NCBI RefSeq assembly: GCF_014205255.1
Contig: NZ_JACHNE010000001.1
Coordinates: 7,068,001 to 7,132,000 of the forward strand
DNA length: 64,000 nt
Direction: 5' to 3'
From: Streptomyces caelestis
GTDB taxonomy: Bacteria; Actinomycetota; Actinomycetes; Streptomycetales; Streptomycetaceae
The translations under genes were made by a program, and so were the position numbers. A model generated the notes under the pieces. It ran no database searches and was not told the DNA's origin. It was given only the letters and a program-made list of their open reading frames with translations. This document shows, in pieces, positions 8,195 through 17,171 of this stretch; position 1 is the first letter of the stretch; each line of letters starts with the position of its first letter.

Positions 8195-9127
8195 ATGGCT
8201 AGCTATGGAGCGATGAACGAAGAACGGTTGCGGGCACTGCCCGAGTCCAAGCGGGCGCTCTTCGAGGGCCTGCGGGCCCGGCGGAGCCGGGGCGGGCAGC
8301 CGCATGCGCGCGCCGCGGCCGGAGTGGAGCAACTCCGCCGCGGTACGGGCACGCCGGTGGTGCTCGTCCACCCGGTCGGCGGCGAGTTGTTCTGCTACGG
8401 GGAGCTGACACGCAGGCTCCCGGCGGGCTTCCCGGTGTACGGGCTGTCCGCCGACCACATGCTGCGCGACCCCGAGCCGCCGGAGTTGACCGCGCTGGCA
8501 CGGCACTACGTCGACCGGCTCACGAGGGCCGGGATCCGTCCGGCGCTCGTCGTCGGCTGGTCGTTCGGCGGGATGGTGGCCTACGAAATGGTGCGGCTGC
8601 TGTCGCGCGGCGGGCGCCCCTGCCGGGTCGTGCTGATCGATTCCATGCCGTCCTCGGCGTCCGGGCCCGAAGCCGAGACCGACCTCCTGGGGGCTGGACT
8701 GCTGCGGCGGTTCGTGTCCGACCTTCGGCAGTCGGGCGGTGCCCGCCCGGAGGGCCTGGACACTGGCGACGAGGCGTGGAGCCTGCCGCCCGAGGAGGCG
8801 TTGCGGGCCCTGCACGGCCGCCTGGTCGCCCAACTCGGCGCGGCGGGCATGTCCCTGGACGATCTCAGGGCACGACTGCGGGTGTACGCGAACGCGTCCC
8901 TCTGCCTGCGGCGGCACCACCCGGCACCGGGCGGACCGCCGCTGCGGCTGCTGTGGGCCGGCGAGACGGCGGGCGACCTGTCGGCGTGGTGGCGTGACAC
9001 CGCGCCCTCCCCGATCACGGGGGAGCGGGTGGCGGGAGACCACTACAGCCTGCTGCGCCCGCCCGCGGTGGAGGACGTCGCGCGCTTCGTGCACGAGGCT
9101 CTTGAGGAGGAACAGCATGGCGACTGA
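8195..9127 (+). CDS. alpha/beta hydrolase resembling an excised NRPS/PKS thioesterase domain
   Basis: About 310 aa. The start is uncertain: ATG 8195 or ATG 8213, neither with an ideal ribosome binding site. The protein has VVLVHPVGG near its start (oxyanion region), the nucleophile elbow GWSFGG, and a late GDHYSLL histidine, the order seen in type I thioesterase domains. None of the NRPS proteins here has a built-in thioesterase, so this protein is a candidate for releasing the finished chain by hydrolysis or cyclization. In tetronate pathways a stand-alone alpha/beta hydrolase also performs acetate elimination, which is an alternative. It overlaps the next gene by 11 bases. Confidence 0.75.
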   Translation: MASYGAMNEERLRALPESKRALFEGLRARRSRGGQPHARAAAGVEQLRRGTGTPVVLVHPVGGELFCYGELTRRLPAGFPVYGLSADHMLRDPEPPELTALARHYVDRLTRAGIRPALVVGWSFGGMVAYEMVRLLSRGGRPCRVVLIDSMPSSASGPEAETDLLGAGLLRRFVSDLRQSGGARPEGLDTGDEAWSLPPEEALRALHGRLVAQLGAAGMSLDDLRARLRVYANASLCLRRHHPAPGGPPLRLLWAGETAGDLSAWWRDTAPSPITGERVAGDHYSLLRPPAVEDVARFVHEALEEEQHGD

Positions 9128-9440
9128 GAACACGGAACCGGACAAAGCTGACACGGGACCCGGCACGGACCCGCCGCCGCGGCCGCCCCAGAGCCATGAG
9201 GAAAAGGTGATCGCCGGAATCTGGGCGGAACTCCTCGGCGTCCCCGACCCACCCGCCGATGTGAGTTTCTTTCAACTGGGCGGTTATTCACTGAGCCTCA
9301 TGCGGGTCGGGGCGCGGCTGCAGGAGCACTTCGGCCTCGTCGTCCCGATTCCCGATCTCTTCGAGAACGTTACCGTCGAGGCCCAGGCGGCCCTGGTGGA
9401 GAAGCTGTTCGACCAGCAGCTCACGGAGCTCGGGGAATAA
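9117..9440 (+). CDS. free-standing peptidyl carrier protein
   Basis: 107 aa with an acidic, Pro-rich leader of about 30 residues and one carrier domain. The phosphopantetheine serine is in FFQLGGYSLSLM (Ser58). The start at ATG 9117 follows GAGGAGGAAC inside the end of the hydrolase gene. A lone PCP is what the PCP-less A domain (258-3203) needs, and its two neighbours ACAD1/ACAD2 could act on an aminoacyl group held here. Which A domain loads it is not visible. Confidence 0.85.
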   Translation: MATENTEPDKADTGPGTDPPPRPPQSHEEKVIAGIWAELLGVPDPPADVSFFQLGGYSLSLMRVGARLQEHFGLVVPIPDLFENVTVEAQAALVEKLFDQQLTELGE

Positions 9441-9623
9441 CGACTCGGGGGAGCGATACCGGCACTGGTGGCCCGGACAACGCCCGAGGAAATACGGGAA
9501 CCGGCCGCGTACCGGGTCGGGGACCATCCTGACATCCCGGATCACCGGGCGCTGGATACGGTGCCCGGAAACAGGAACCGGGAAGTGCGCTCGGAACCTC
9601 AACTCGGCGAAGGAGCCATCACG

Positions 9624-12600
9624 ATGAGCGAGCTGGCACGGCGGCTCCGCCGCGTTCCCCTGGAACGGCGGGTGAAATTTCTCGAATTGCTCAAAGGCGA
9701 GAACGCACCGAAGGCGCAGGACGGGCCCGTTCCCCGGGCACGCGACGCGACGGCACGCCAGGACACCGCGCCGCTCTCCTACGCGCAGAACACCCTCTGG
9801 TTCCTGGACCGTCTCTCACCCGGTGTCCGCGCCTACAACCTGATCATCGCGTTCTGGGTGGACGGCGCACTCGACGTGGCCGCCCTGGAACGCGCGCTGG
9901 GCCTCGTCGTCGCCCGGCACGAGGCACTGCGCACCTCGCTCCGGGACCTCCCCGAGGGGCCCCGCCAGGTGATCGAGGCGGAGGTCCCGGTCACTCTCGC
10001 GACCGTCCCGGTGCCGGGCGCGGATCCCGACGAACGCAGTGCACGGGCGCGCGAACTGGCGGAGGAGGCCGTGCGTGAGCCGTTCGACCTGGGCGCGGGC
10101 CCGCTCTGGAGGGCGCGGTTGCTGCAGACCGAGCCCTCCCGGCACCTGTTCGCCTTCGTCGTGCACCATGCCGTCTTCGACGCGGCCTCCTCCGAGGTGG
10201 TCACCGGCGAACTGCTGGAGCTCTACCTGTCGCTCACCCAGGGGCGTCCCGCGACCTTCGCCGATCTGCGGGTGCAATACGCCGACTTCGCCATCTGGCA
10301 GCGCGAGACACTGAGCGGCCGCCGCCTGGACGAGCTGGAGAGGTTCTGGTCGGAGAGGCTGCGCGGCGCCCCCGTCCTGGAGCTGCCGACCGACCTGCCC
10401 CGGCCCGTCGAGTTCACCTACCGGGGCACTGAGGCGGCCGGGCCCATCCCCGGCGAAGTGATCGACGGGGTGCACCGGCTGGCCCGGGCGATGGGCGTCA
10501 CGCCGTATCCGGTGTACCTGGCCGTCTTCGCCGAGCTGCTGCGCCGCTACACCGCACAGGAGGATCTGGTTGTCGGCTGCTCCACCAGCATCCGCGGCCA
10601 GCTCGAACTCCAGGGCTTGGTCGGATTCTTCGTCAACATGCTCGCGCTGCGTGTGGACGCGAGCGGCACACCGACCTTCCGCACGTTGGTGACCAGGGCC
10701 GACTCGGTGCTGCGTGACTCACTGGCACACCTCGACCTGCCCTTCGAGCGCGTCGTTCAGGCGACCTCGCCCACCCGTGACCCCTCGCGGTCACCTCTTG
10801 TCCAGGTTGCCTTCCTGATGCCCCAGCAGCCATGGGAGGTGACGGCGCCCGGCCTCGGCATCGAGCTGGAGGAGCCGGCCACCGGCACGTCCAAGTTCGA
10901 TATGACCTGGCAGGTCAGGGAGGCGGGGGACGACTCGTCGCTGACGGTGGAGTACTGCACCGACCTGTACACGGCCGACACCTTGGATGCCATGATCACC
11001 CACTATGTGCGGCTGCTCACCGCCCTGGTGGAGGAACCCGACCGGGTGGTGGGCGACCTGGACATGCTGTCGCCGGACGAGCACGCGCAGCTGTTGGCCC
11101 ACGGCAGCGGCCCCCGGCGGGACTTCGGCCCGGCGACCGTGCACGGCCGCTTCGCCGAGCAGGCCGCCGGTACCCCGGATGCGGTCGCGGTGGTGCACGG
11201 CGACGACAGCATCCGGTACGCGGAGCTCGACGCGGCGGCGAACCGGCTCGCGCATGCGCTGCGCGAGCGAGGCGCGGACACCGGCGGTCTGGTCGGGCTC
11301 TGCCTGCCCCGCGGTATCGATTATGTGACGGCGGTCCTCGCCACCTTGAAGGCAGGTGCCGCGTTCGTCCCGCTGGACCCTCAGGCGCCCCCGGACCGGA
11401 TCGCGGGACTCCTGGACGACGCGAAACCGTCCGTGGTGGTGAGCCGTTCCCCGGAGGCGGCCGCGCTCCCGGCTCACGCTCCGGTGCTGCTCTTGGACGA
11501 ACTCACCGATTCTCCCGCCGCCCGGCCCGCGGCCGCTCCGGAGGCCGCCGCCGGCCCCGACGACCTGGCCTACGTCCTCTACACCTCCGGCAGCACCGGG
11601 CGGCCGAAGGGCGTGCTGATCGAACATCACAGCGTCACCAGCTTCGTGGCGGCTGTCGGGGAGCTGTTCGCCATGAACGAGGCGGACCGGGTGCTCGGCT
11701 ACGCGGCCTGCACGTTCGACGTGTCCGTCTTCGAGATGTTCGGCGCGCTTCTCCACGGGGCGCGGCTTCACATCGCATCGGACGCCGACCGGCTGGACGT
11801 GGACCGGCTGCAGGCACTGCTGGAGACCGCCGGGATCACCGTGATGGACATGCCGCCCGCGGTGATGGCCCTGCTCGACCCGGACCGGCTCGGCAGCCTG
11901 CGCATCGCGTTCGTCGGCGGTGAGGCGTTCCCCGGTGATCTCGTCAACCGCTGGAATACGGTGTGCCGCTTCTTCAACGGCTACGGGCCGACCGAGTGCA
12001 CGGTCACCATGGTCGTCCAGGAGTGCGCCGGGCACTGGGACACCTCCCCGCCGATCGGCCTGCCGATCGCCGACCACGTGGCACACGTCCTCGACGAACA
12101 CCTGCGGCCGGTTCCGTACGGCGTCGCGGGCGAGCTGGTCATCGGCGGTGCGGGCCTCGCACGCGGTTATCTCAACCAGCCGGCCCTCACCCGGGAGAAG
12201 TTCGTCGCGGACCCGTTCGGCACCGCGCCCGGCGGGCGGCTGTACCGCACCGGCGACCTGGTGAGGCGGCTCAGGAACGGCGCACTCGTCTTCCTCGGGC
12301 GGCTCGACCGGCAGATCAAGGTGCGCGGCGTACGCATCGAACCGGGGGAGATCGAGGCGGTGCTCGCCGCGCACCCGGACGTCCGGCAGGTCCAGGTGGA
12401 GGCGTGGACCGACCCGCACGGAACCAACCGCCTCGTCGCCTATGTCGTGCGGGACGAACAGGCCGAGGTCAGCGCCCAGGAACTGCGCGCCTTCGTGGCC
12501 GACAAGATGCCCGCCACCATGGTCCCGCAGCATGTGGTGCAGTTGCCCGAGTTCCCGCTGACCTCCAGCGGAAAGATCGACACCCGCGCCCTGAACACGT

Positions 12601-12971
12601 CCGACATCCTGGGCGGCGTGGACCCCGGTACGGCGACCGCGCCCCGTACGGAGATGGAGCGGATCCTCGCGGAGGACCTGTTCCTGCCCATGCTGCGCAA
12701 CGAGGTGGTGGACGTCACGGCGAACTTCTTCGAGATGGGCGGCAGCAGTCTCCAGGCAGCACAGTTGATCTCCGGTATCCGGCGGCGTTTCGGCACCGAG
12801 ATCTCCACGGCGGACTTCTTCCGCGATCCCACCATCGAGGGTCTTGCGGTCGTGGTCGAGCAGCGGCGGGCCGCCGCACTCGACGACGCCAGCCTGCTCG
12901 ACATGATCGAGCAGATGTCGGAGGAGGACGTGGCACGGCTCACCGCGTCCGACAAGGGAGAGGCGGGGTAA
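9624..12971 (+). CDS. NRPS module C-A-PCP
   Basis: 1115 aa, starting at ATG 9624 behind AAGGAG; 183 bases without a gene precede it. C domain at about residues 50-480 with HHAVFDA (the usual final Gly is Ala), A domain at about 510-990 (YTSGSTGRPKG, GYGPTE, YRTGD, SSGKID), PCP serine near residue 1039 (EMGGSSLQA). Pocket residues read by hand are about D-V-F-D-F-G-G-V-T, which I cannot assign to an amino acid. No epimerization or thioesterase domain is present. Its TAA overlaps the next ATG (TAATG), so it is coupled to the dehydrogenase pair that may act on its PCP-bound residue. Confidence 0.93.
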   Translation: MSELARRLRRVPLERRVKFLELLKGENAPKAQDGPVPRARDATARQDTAPLSYAQNTLWFLDRLSPGVRAYNLIIAFWVDGALDVAALERALGLVVARHEALRTSLRDLPEGPRQVIEAEVPVTLATVPVPGADPDERSARARELAEEAVREPFDLGAGPLWRARLLQTEPSRHLFAFVVHHAVFDAASSEVVTGELLELYLSLTQGRPATFADLRVQYADFAIWQRETLSGRRLDELERFWSERLRGAPVLELPTDLPRPVEFTYRGTEAAGPIPGEVIDGVHRLARAMGVTPYPVYLAVFAELLRRYTAQEDLVVGCSTSIRGQLELQGLVGFFVNMLALRVDASGTPTFRTLVTRADSVLRDSLAHLDLPFERVVQATSPTRDPSRSPLVQVAFLMPQQPWEVTAPGLGIELEEPATGTSKFDMTWQVREAGDDSSLTVEYCTDLYTADTLDAMITHYVRLLTALVEEPDRVVGDLDMLSPDEHAQLLAHGSGPRRDFGPATVHGRFAEQAAGTPDAVAVVHGDDSIRYAELDAAANRLAHALRERGADTGGLVGLCLPRGIDYVTAVLATLKAGAAFVPLDPQAPPDRIAGLLDDAKPSVVVSRSPEAAALPAHAPVLLLDELTDSPAARPAAAPEAAAGPDDLAYVLYTSGSTGRPKGVLIEHHSVTSFVAAVGELFAMNEADRVLGYAACTFDVSVFEMFGALLHGARLHIASDADRLDVDRLQALLETAGITVMDMPPAVMALLDPDRLGSLRIAFVGGEAFPGDLVNRWNTVCRFFNGYGPTECTVTMVVQECAGHWDTSPPIGLPIADHVAHVLDEHLRPVPYGVAGELVIGGAGLARGYLNQPALTREKFVADPFGTAPGGRLYRTGDLVRRLRNGALVFLGRLDRQIKVRGVRIEPGEIEAVLAAHPDVRQVQVEAWTDPHGTNRLVAYVVRDEQAEVSAQELRAFVADKMPATMVPQHVVQLPEFPLTSSGKIDTRALNTSDILGGVDPGTATAPRTEMERILAEDLFLPMLRNEVVDVTANFFEMGGSSLQAAQLISGIRRRFGTEISTADFFRDPTIEGLAVVVEQRRAAALDDASLLDMIEQMSEEDVARLTASDKGEAG

Positions 12972-14125
12972 TGGACTTCAGTGCGACCGAGCGCGAGGAG
13001 GCCCTGCGGGCCGAGGTCCGCGCGGTCCTGGCGGAGCCCGACGTACGGGCCGAGCTCGACCGGGTGCGCCGCAGCTCCCGGCGTGAGCCGGACGTGCGCC
13101 CGCTCTACCGCATGCTGGGGCGCCGTGGACTGCTCGCGGTGAGCTGGCCCGAGGAGTTCGGGGGCCGCGGCGCGGCCCACACCGAGGCGGCCGCCGTGAT
13201 CGAGGAACTGGTGCACGGCGGCGTGCCCGACATGCTGCACGTGCTGAGCGTCCAGATCGTCGGCCTGTTCCTGCTCCAGGCCGGCTCCCCGGAACAGAAG
13301 GCCGCCCATCTCCCGGGGCTCGCGGCGGGGGAGCGGTTCGCCACCGTGCTCTACACCGAGCCGCAGACGGGGTCCGACCTGGCGTCCCTACGCACCACGG
13401 CCCGGCCGGACGGCGACGGCGGGCACCTGCTCACCGGCGAGAAGATCTACGGCCTCAAGAGCGGCATGAGCGATCTGGCGCTGTGCGCGGCGCGCACCCG
13501 CGAGGGCAGCAGCAAGTACGACGGCATCAGCCTCTTCCTCGTCGACCTGGCCGCTCCCGGCGTCACCCGCGGGCTTATCGACAGCATCGCCGATGACGCG
13601 TTCGACCGGGTCGTCCTGGACGGGGTGCGCACCGGCGCCGGCGCGCTGCTCGGCGAGGAGGGCGAGGGCTGGGCGTTGCTCAGCCGCTGCCTCGCGATCG
13701 AACGGACCGGGCTCGACTACTCCCTGAAGGCCGCCCGCTGGTACCGGGCCGCCCTCTCCGGCATCGACGACGTCGCCCGCACCGACGGTGCGCTGCTGGA
13801 GGAGGTGGGCCGCCTGGGCGCGGCCGTCGACTCCGGACGGCTCTTGGCCTGGGAGGTCATCAGCCGCCTCGACGAGGGGGAGGCCGATCCGACCGCCGCG
13901 GCCGTCGCCAAGTACTACACGAGTGAGACCGCGCAGGAAGTGGCCGTCTGGGCGACGACGGGCCGCGGCTTCCGCTACGGGGCGGGGGAGCCGGGCGTCG
14001 ACGAGGCCGACCTCCTGGAGGCGGCCTACCGCGAGGCCCCCGGCCTGACACTCTCCGCGGGAACGTCCCAGATCATGCTCGAACTGGTCGCCAGTTCGGC
14101 CTTCGACGCGGTCATGGAAAGCTGA
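12971..14125 (+). CDS. acyl-CoA dehydrogenase-like flavoprotein 1
   Basis: 384 aa, full family length. The flavin/substrate-binding block YTEPQTGSDLAS and the C-terminal AGTSQIM block are present. At the position of the catalytic Glu of medium-chain enzymes (YEGTSQ) it has Ala (SAGTSQ), so a base elsewhere, as in isovaleryl-type enzymes, or a partner subunit would be needed. It starts within the stop of the NRPS and lies 10 bases before a second dehydrogenase, as in heteromeric dehydrogenases. A likely role is alpha,beta-oxidation of a carrier-bound residue. Confidence 0.88.
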   Translation: MDFSATEREEALRAEVRAVLAEPDVRAELDRVRRSSRREPDVRPLYRMLGRRGLLAVSWPEEFGGRGAAHTEAAAVIEELVHGGVPDMLHVLSVQIVGLFLLQAGSPEQKAAHLPGLAAGERFATVLYTEPQTGSDLASLRTTARPDGDGGHLLTGEKIYGLKSGMSDLALCAARTREGSSKYDGISLFLVDLAAPGVTRGLIDSIADDAFDRVVLDGVRTGAGALLGEEGEGWALLSRCLAIERTGLDYSLKAARWYRAALSGIDDVARTDGALLEEVGRLGAAVDSGRLLAWEVISRLDEGEADPTAAAVAKYYTSETAQEVAVWATTGRGFRYGAGEPGVDEADLLEAAYREAPGLTLSAGTSQIMLELVASSAFDAVMES

Positions 14126-14135
14126 GGACCCAGCG

Positions 14136-15257
14136 ATGCGACTGACCCCCGACCCTCTGGTGGAACGGCTCGGCCGGACGACACGCGCCCGTCTGGCCGC
14201 GGTCGGCCGCACCCGCGGCCCCGGCGGCAACGCCGACAGCGCCCTGTACGCCGCCGCGCGCGACGGGCTGCGGGATATGGGCGCGTACACCTTTGAGGCC
14301 CCCGTCACCTCCGGCGGACTCGATCTGGGCCTGGTCGCGGGCAGCGTGATCGCCCGCGAACTCGGCCGTCACGCGCTGCACGAGGTGTACGGCGGCCCGG
14401 CCCTCGTCACCGATGTGCTGCGTGACCAGGACGCGTACGGTGACCTCGCCGAGGCCCTGGCCCGCGGTGACGTACCCGTGGCGCTGGGCGGTCTGGACGC
14501 CCTCTGCGGTCTCGACGGCCCGCCTGCCGGGGCGCCACAGGCGACGCGGCGATGCACGGACGCGTGGGAGCTGACCGGACAGATCACGCTCGGCCGGATG
14601 CCCGACGACGCGGCGCGGTGCTGCGTGGCCGTCACTACGGACGCCGGGGTCCTGCTCGTCCTGCTGGGCCCCGACATCTGGCGCAAGCGGTGCGCCGCAC
14701 AGTCGCCGGGCCGTCCGGCGGTGCTCGGCCTCGACGGGCTCGTCGTCGCGGACGGCGATGTCGTCGGCCGGCTGTCCGGCACAGCGCTGCCGGGAGACGA
14801 CCTGCTTGCCCGCGCCCGCGTACGGCAGGCCGCCCATCTGCTCGGACTCGCCCAGGGGGCCTGCGATCTCGCGGCCGGCCATGCGCGTTCCCGGCAGCAG
14901 TTCGGCCGTCCGCTCATGGAGTTCCAGGCCGTCGGGTTCACGCTGGCGCGCGGCGCCGTCGACCTGCGGGCGGTGCGCGTCGCCGTGGAGCGGGCTGCAT
15001 GGCTCGCCGACACCGGCGGCAGCGGTGGCGCGCTCGCGCAGGCGGCGGCGGAGGCCCTCGCACAGGCCGCAGAGACGGCGCTGCGCGTCATCCGGGACGC
15101 CATGCAGATCCACGGTGCGCGGGGCATGACGCGCGCTGCCGCGGTGCACCGGTACTACGAGCTGGCCCGGCTGGAGGTGCCCCGGTTGGGACCGGCGGCC
15201 CTGCTGTGGCGTGAAGCGGGCGCCCATCGGCTGAACACCACTGCCCGGGCGGCGTAA
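14136..15257 (+). CDS. acyl-CoA dehydrogenase-like flavoprotein 2
   Basis: 373 aa, more divergent than its upstream neighbour. The middle beta-domain motif (TEPxxGSD) is not recognisable, but the C-terminal helical part is typical: RSRQQFGRPLMEFQAV, then IHGARGMTRAAAVHRYYE. A pair in which one subunit has a clear flavin motif and the other does not suggests a heterodimer or heterotetramer with flavoprotein 1. It is the last gene of operon A; a strong hairpin follows 18 bases after the stop. Confidence 0.82.
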   Translation: MRLTPDPLVERLGRTTRARLAAVGRTRGPGGNADSALYAAARDGLRDMGAYTFEAPVTSGGLDLGLVAGSVIARELGRHALHEVYGGPALVTDVLRDQDAYGDLAEALARGDVPVALGGLDALCGLDGPPAGAPQATRRCTDAWELTGQITLGRMPDDAARCCVAVTTDAGVLLVLLGPDIWRKRCAAQSPGRPAVLGLDGLVVADGDVVGRLSGTALPGDDLLARARVRQAAHLLGLAQGACDLAAGHARSRQQFGRPLMEFQAVGFTLARGAVDLRAVRVAVERAAWLADTGGSGGALAQAAAEALAQAAETALRVIRDAMQIHGARGMTRAAAVHRYYELARLEVPRLGPAALLWREAGAHRLNTTARAA

Positions 15258-15275
15258 CCGGGCCGGCCGGCCCGA

Positions 15276-15301
15276 CCCGCGCCGCCGCACGGCGGCGCGG
15301 G
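15276..15301. terminator. strong GC hairpin, probably bidirectional terminator
   Basis: Perfect 12-base arms CCCGCGCCGCCG and CGGCGGCGCGGG around CA. It lies between the stop of the second dehydrogenase (15257) and the stop of the facing VOC gene (15332). No T-run follows, as is common in Streptomyces. Confidence 0.75.
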
Positions 15302-15331
15302 CCTCTGCTCCCGTGCCGGGACCGGATGGGC

Positions 15332-15709
15332 TCAGTCCGCGGGCCGGAGCGGGGGCAGGACGCAGAACTCGTTGCCCTCCGGATCGGCCATGACCGCCCA
15401 TCGGGCGTCGGCCGGCTGCCCGACGTCCACCCGCCGGGCCCCCAGGGCGACGAGCCGCTCGATCTCGCGCTCCTGGTCGTCGGGGCGCAGGTCGAGATGG
15501 ATCCGGTTCTTGCCGGCCCGGGTATCCGGCGTCCGCTCGAACAGCAGGTCCGGGACGACACCGTCCTCGGCGCTCCCGGCCGGGGGTTCCAGGACGACCT
15601 CGTCCGGCTTCTCGTGCGTGCATCGCCAGCCCAGGGCCTGCCGCCAGAAGTCGGCCAGTGTCTGTGGATCCCGACTGTCGATTACACAACACTGAATCTG
15701 CAACGTCAT
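15332..15709 (-). CDS. VOC (glyoxalase/bleomycin-resistance fold) protein
   Basis: 125 aa, a single VOC domain. It begins with an IQCCVIDSRDP strand, has NRIHLDLRPDD in the middle and ends with VMADPEGNEFCVLP, the conserved metal-site glutamate strand. Such small proteins bind drugs or act as metal-dependent isomerases and dioxygenases. It is convergent to operon A and divergent to the exporter gene, sharing the 115-base region that holds a cluster motif. A self-protection role is possible but not shown. Confidence 0.85.
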   Translation of the reverse strand: MTLQIQCCVIDSRDPQTLADFWRQALGWRCTHEKPDEVVLEPPAGSAEDGVVPDLLFERTPDTRAGKNRIHLDLRPDDQEREIERLVALGARRVDVGQPADARWAVMADPEGNEFCVLPPLRPAD

Positions 15710-15742
15710 GGATCAACCTTCTCAGGCTTCCACGGCACCGCC

Positions 15743-15764
15743 TATCAGGGGTTCTCCCGACTCG
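15743..15764 (+). promoter_or_regulatory. shared cluster motif, copy 2
   Basis: TATCAGGGGTTCTCCCGACT, 14 of 20 positions identical in all three full copies (3317, 15743, 31251). It lies between the divergent VOC and MFS genes, about 60 bases upstream of the MFS start. Confidence 0.5.
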
Positions 15765-15823
15765 TCGGGCCTGTGCACGGGCGTCGAACCTGGTCACGAT
15801 CGCCGCGGACAAGGGAGGGCCGG

Positions 15824-17122
15824 ATGCCGGACCGACGGGTGCTGCCGCACGAGCCTCGGATCCCACCCGGCGAACGCGATTTCCTCCGGCTGTGGGCCGG
15901 TGACGCGGTGTCGCAGATCGGCTCCCAGATCACGCTGTTCGCGCTGCCCTTCACGGCGGTCGCCGTGCTGCACGTCTCCGGGGACCAGGTCGGGCTGCTC
16001 CAGGCGCTGTACACCCTGCCGTTCCTGCTGATGCCGCTGCCCGCCGGCCTGTGGCTCGACAGCCGCCCGCTGCGGCCGGTGCTGATCACCGTCAACCTCT
16101 TCTGCGCGGTGCTGGTGCTGTCGGTGCCGCTGGCCGCGGCCGCGGGCGCGCTCGGCCTCACCCAGCTCTATGTGGTCGCGGTGCTCGGAGGCGCCGCCAC
16201 CGTAACCTCGGACATCGCCAAGGTCGCGCTGCTGCCGCGGCTGGTCCCCGCCGAACGGCTGGCCTCGGCCAACAGCAGGTTCAACACGGGCCTCGCCGTC
16301 GGGGCCACTTCGGGCCCGGGGCTCGCGGGCTGGCTGACCACGCTGGTCGGCGCGCCCAACGCGCTGTTCGGCGACAGCCTGTCGTACCTGTTCTGCGCGG
16401 GCGCGATGGCCCGGCTTGAGCACCGTGAGGACGCCAGACCGGCGCGGCCGCCCCGGAAGCGGAACCTGCGCGAGGAGGTCACCGCAGGGCTGCGCGTAGT
16501 GGCCCGGTACGCGCCGCTGCGGAACATCGCCGTGCACGCCGCGCTGTTCAATGCCTGTGCCCAGCTGCTCAATGTCGCCCTGGTCGTGTACCTGGTGCGC
16601 GAGCGCGGGTACGGCGGGGGCGCGTACGGCCTGGTACTCGTCTGCGGCGGGCTGGGCGGCGTGCTCGGCACGGTCGCCGCTCCGCTGCTGATCCGCCGGC
16701 TCGGCCACGGCCGGGCCATCCTCGCCGTGGTCACGGTCTCGGTCCCCGCCTTCTGCATCATTCCCGCGGCGCACGGCACCCGCGCCACGGTGGTGGCTCT
16801 CTGCTCGTTCGCACTTTTCACCGGTTCTGCGGGGGCCGGGGCCGGCAGCGTGGTGAGCGCGACGGTACGGCATCTGGCCAGCCCGCCCGACCTGCACGCC
16901 CGGGTGAACGCCGCCTACCGGCTCGTCACGTTCGGCTCCATGCCCGCCGGGGCGCTGGCCGGCGGATTGCTGGTGGACCGGATCGGCGCGCACGCCACGC
17001 TGTGGACGGCGGCGGTGGCCCTGCTCTTCGCCCTGCTGCCTCTCGTGCTCGCCCCCGTGCGCACGTTGCGCGCGGTCGAGCGCCAGGACCGGGCCGCACC
17101 CGGCCTTCCGGCGGCCGGGTAG
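15824..17122 (+). CDS. MFS exporter
   Basis: 432 aa; ATG 15824 follows GGGAGGG. About ten to twelve hydrophobic segments are visible, and the first helix region reads WAGDAVSQIGSQITLFALP, the opening typical of the enterobactin-exporter-like (EntS/MefA) MFS group. The conserved basic loop after helix 2 reads DSRPLRP. Its place between two biosynthetic operons and behind a copy of the shared motif suggests export of the cluster product or resistance. Confidence 0.88.
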   Translation: MPDRRVLPHEPRIPPGERDFLRLWAGDAVSQIGSQITLFALPFTAVAVLHVSGDQVGLLQALYTLPFLLMPLPAGLWLDSRPLRPVLITVNLFCAVLVLSVPLAAAAGALGLTQLYVVAVLGGAATVTSDIAKVALLPRLVPAERLASANSRFNTGLAVGATSGPGLAGWLTTLVGAPNALFGDSLSYLFCAGAMARLEHREDARPARPPRKRNLREEVTAGLRVVARYAPLRNIAVHAALFNACAQLLNVALVVYLVRERGYGGGAYGLVLVCGGLGGVLGTVAAPLLIRRLGHGRAILAVVTVSVPAFCIIPAAHGTRATVVALCSFALFTGSAGAGAGSVVSATVRHLASPPDLHARVNAAYRLVTFGSMPAGALAGGLLVDRIGAHATLWTAAVALLFALLPLVLAPVRTLRAVERQDRAAPGLPAAG

Positions 17123-17140
17123 GGGAATGTCCTGACTGTT
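17118..17140 (+). promoter_or_regulatory. shared cluster motif, degenerate copy
   Basis: AGGGGAATGTCCTGACTG matches the core and right arm of the shared motif with one inserted base. It overlaps the MFS stop codon and lies about 32 bases before the thioesterase ATG that opens operon B. Confidence 0.35.
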
Positions 17141-17171
17141 GGACCCGGCCCGCCCCGCTGAACCTTGCCCC

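Noticed and set aside
10791..12533. 580-codon minus-strand frame inside the C-A-PCP gene
   Set aside because: Antisense of the A domain with no family features; third-position GC shadow.
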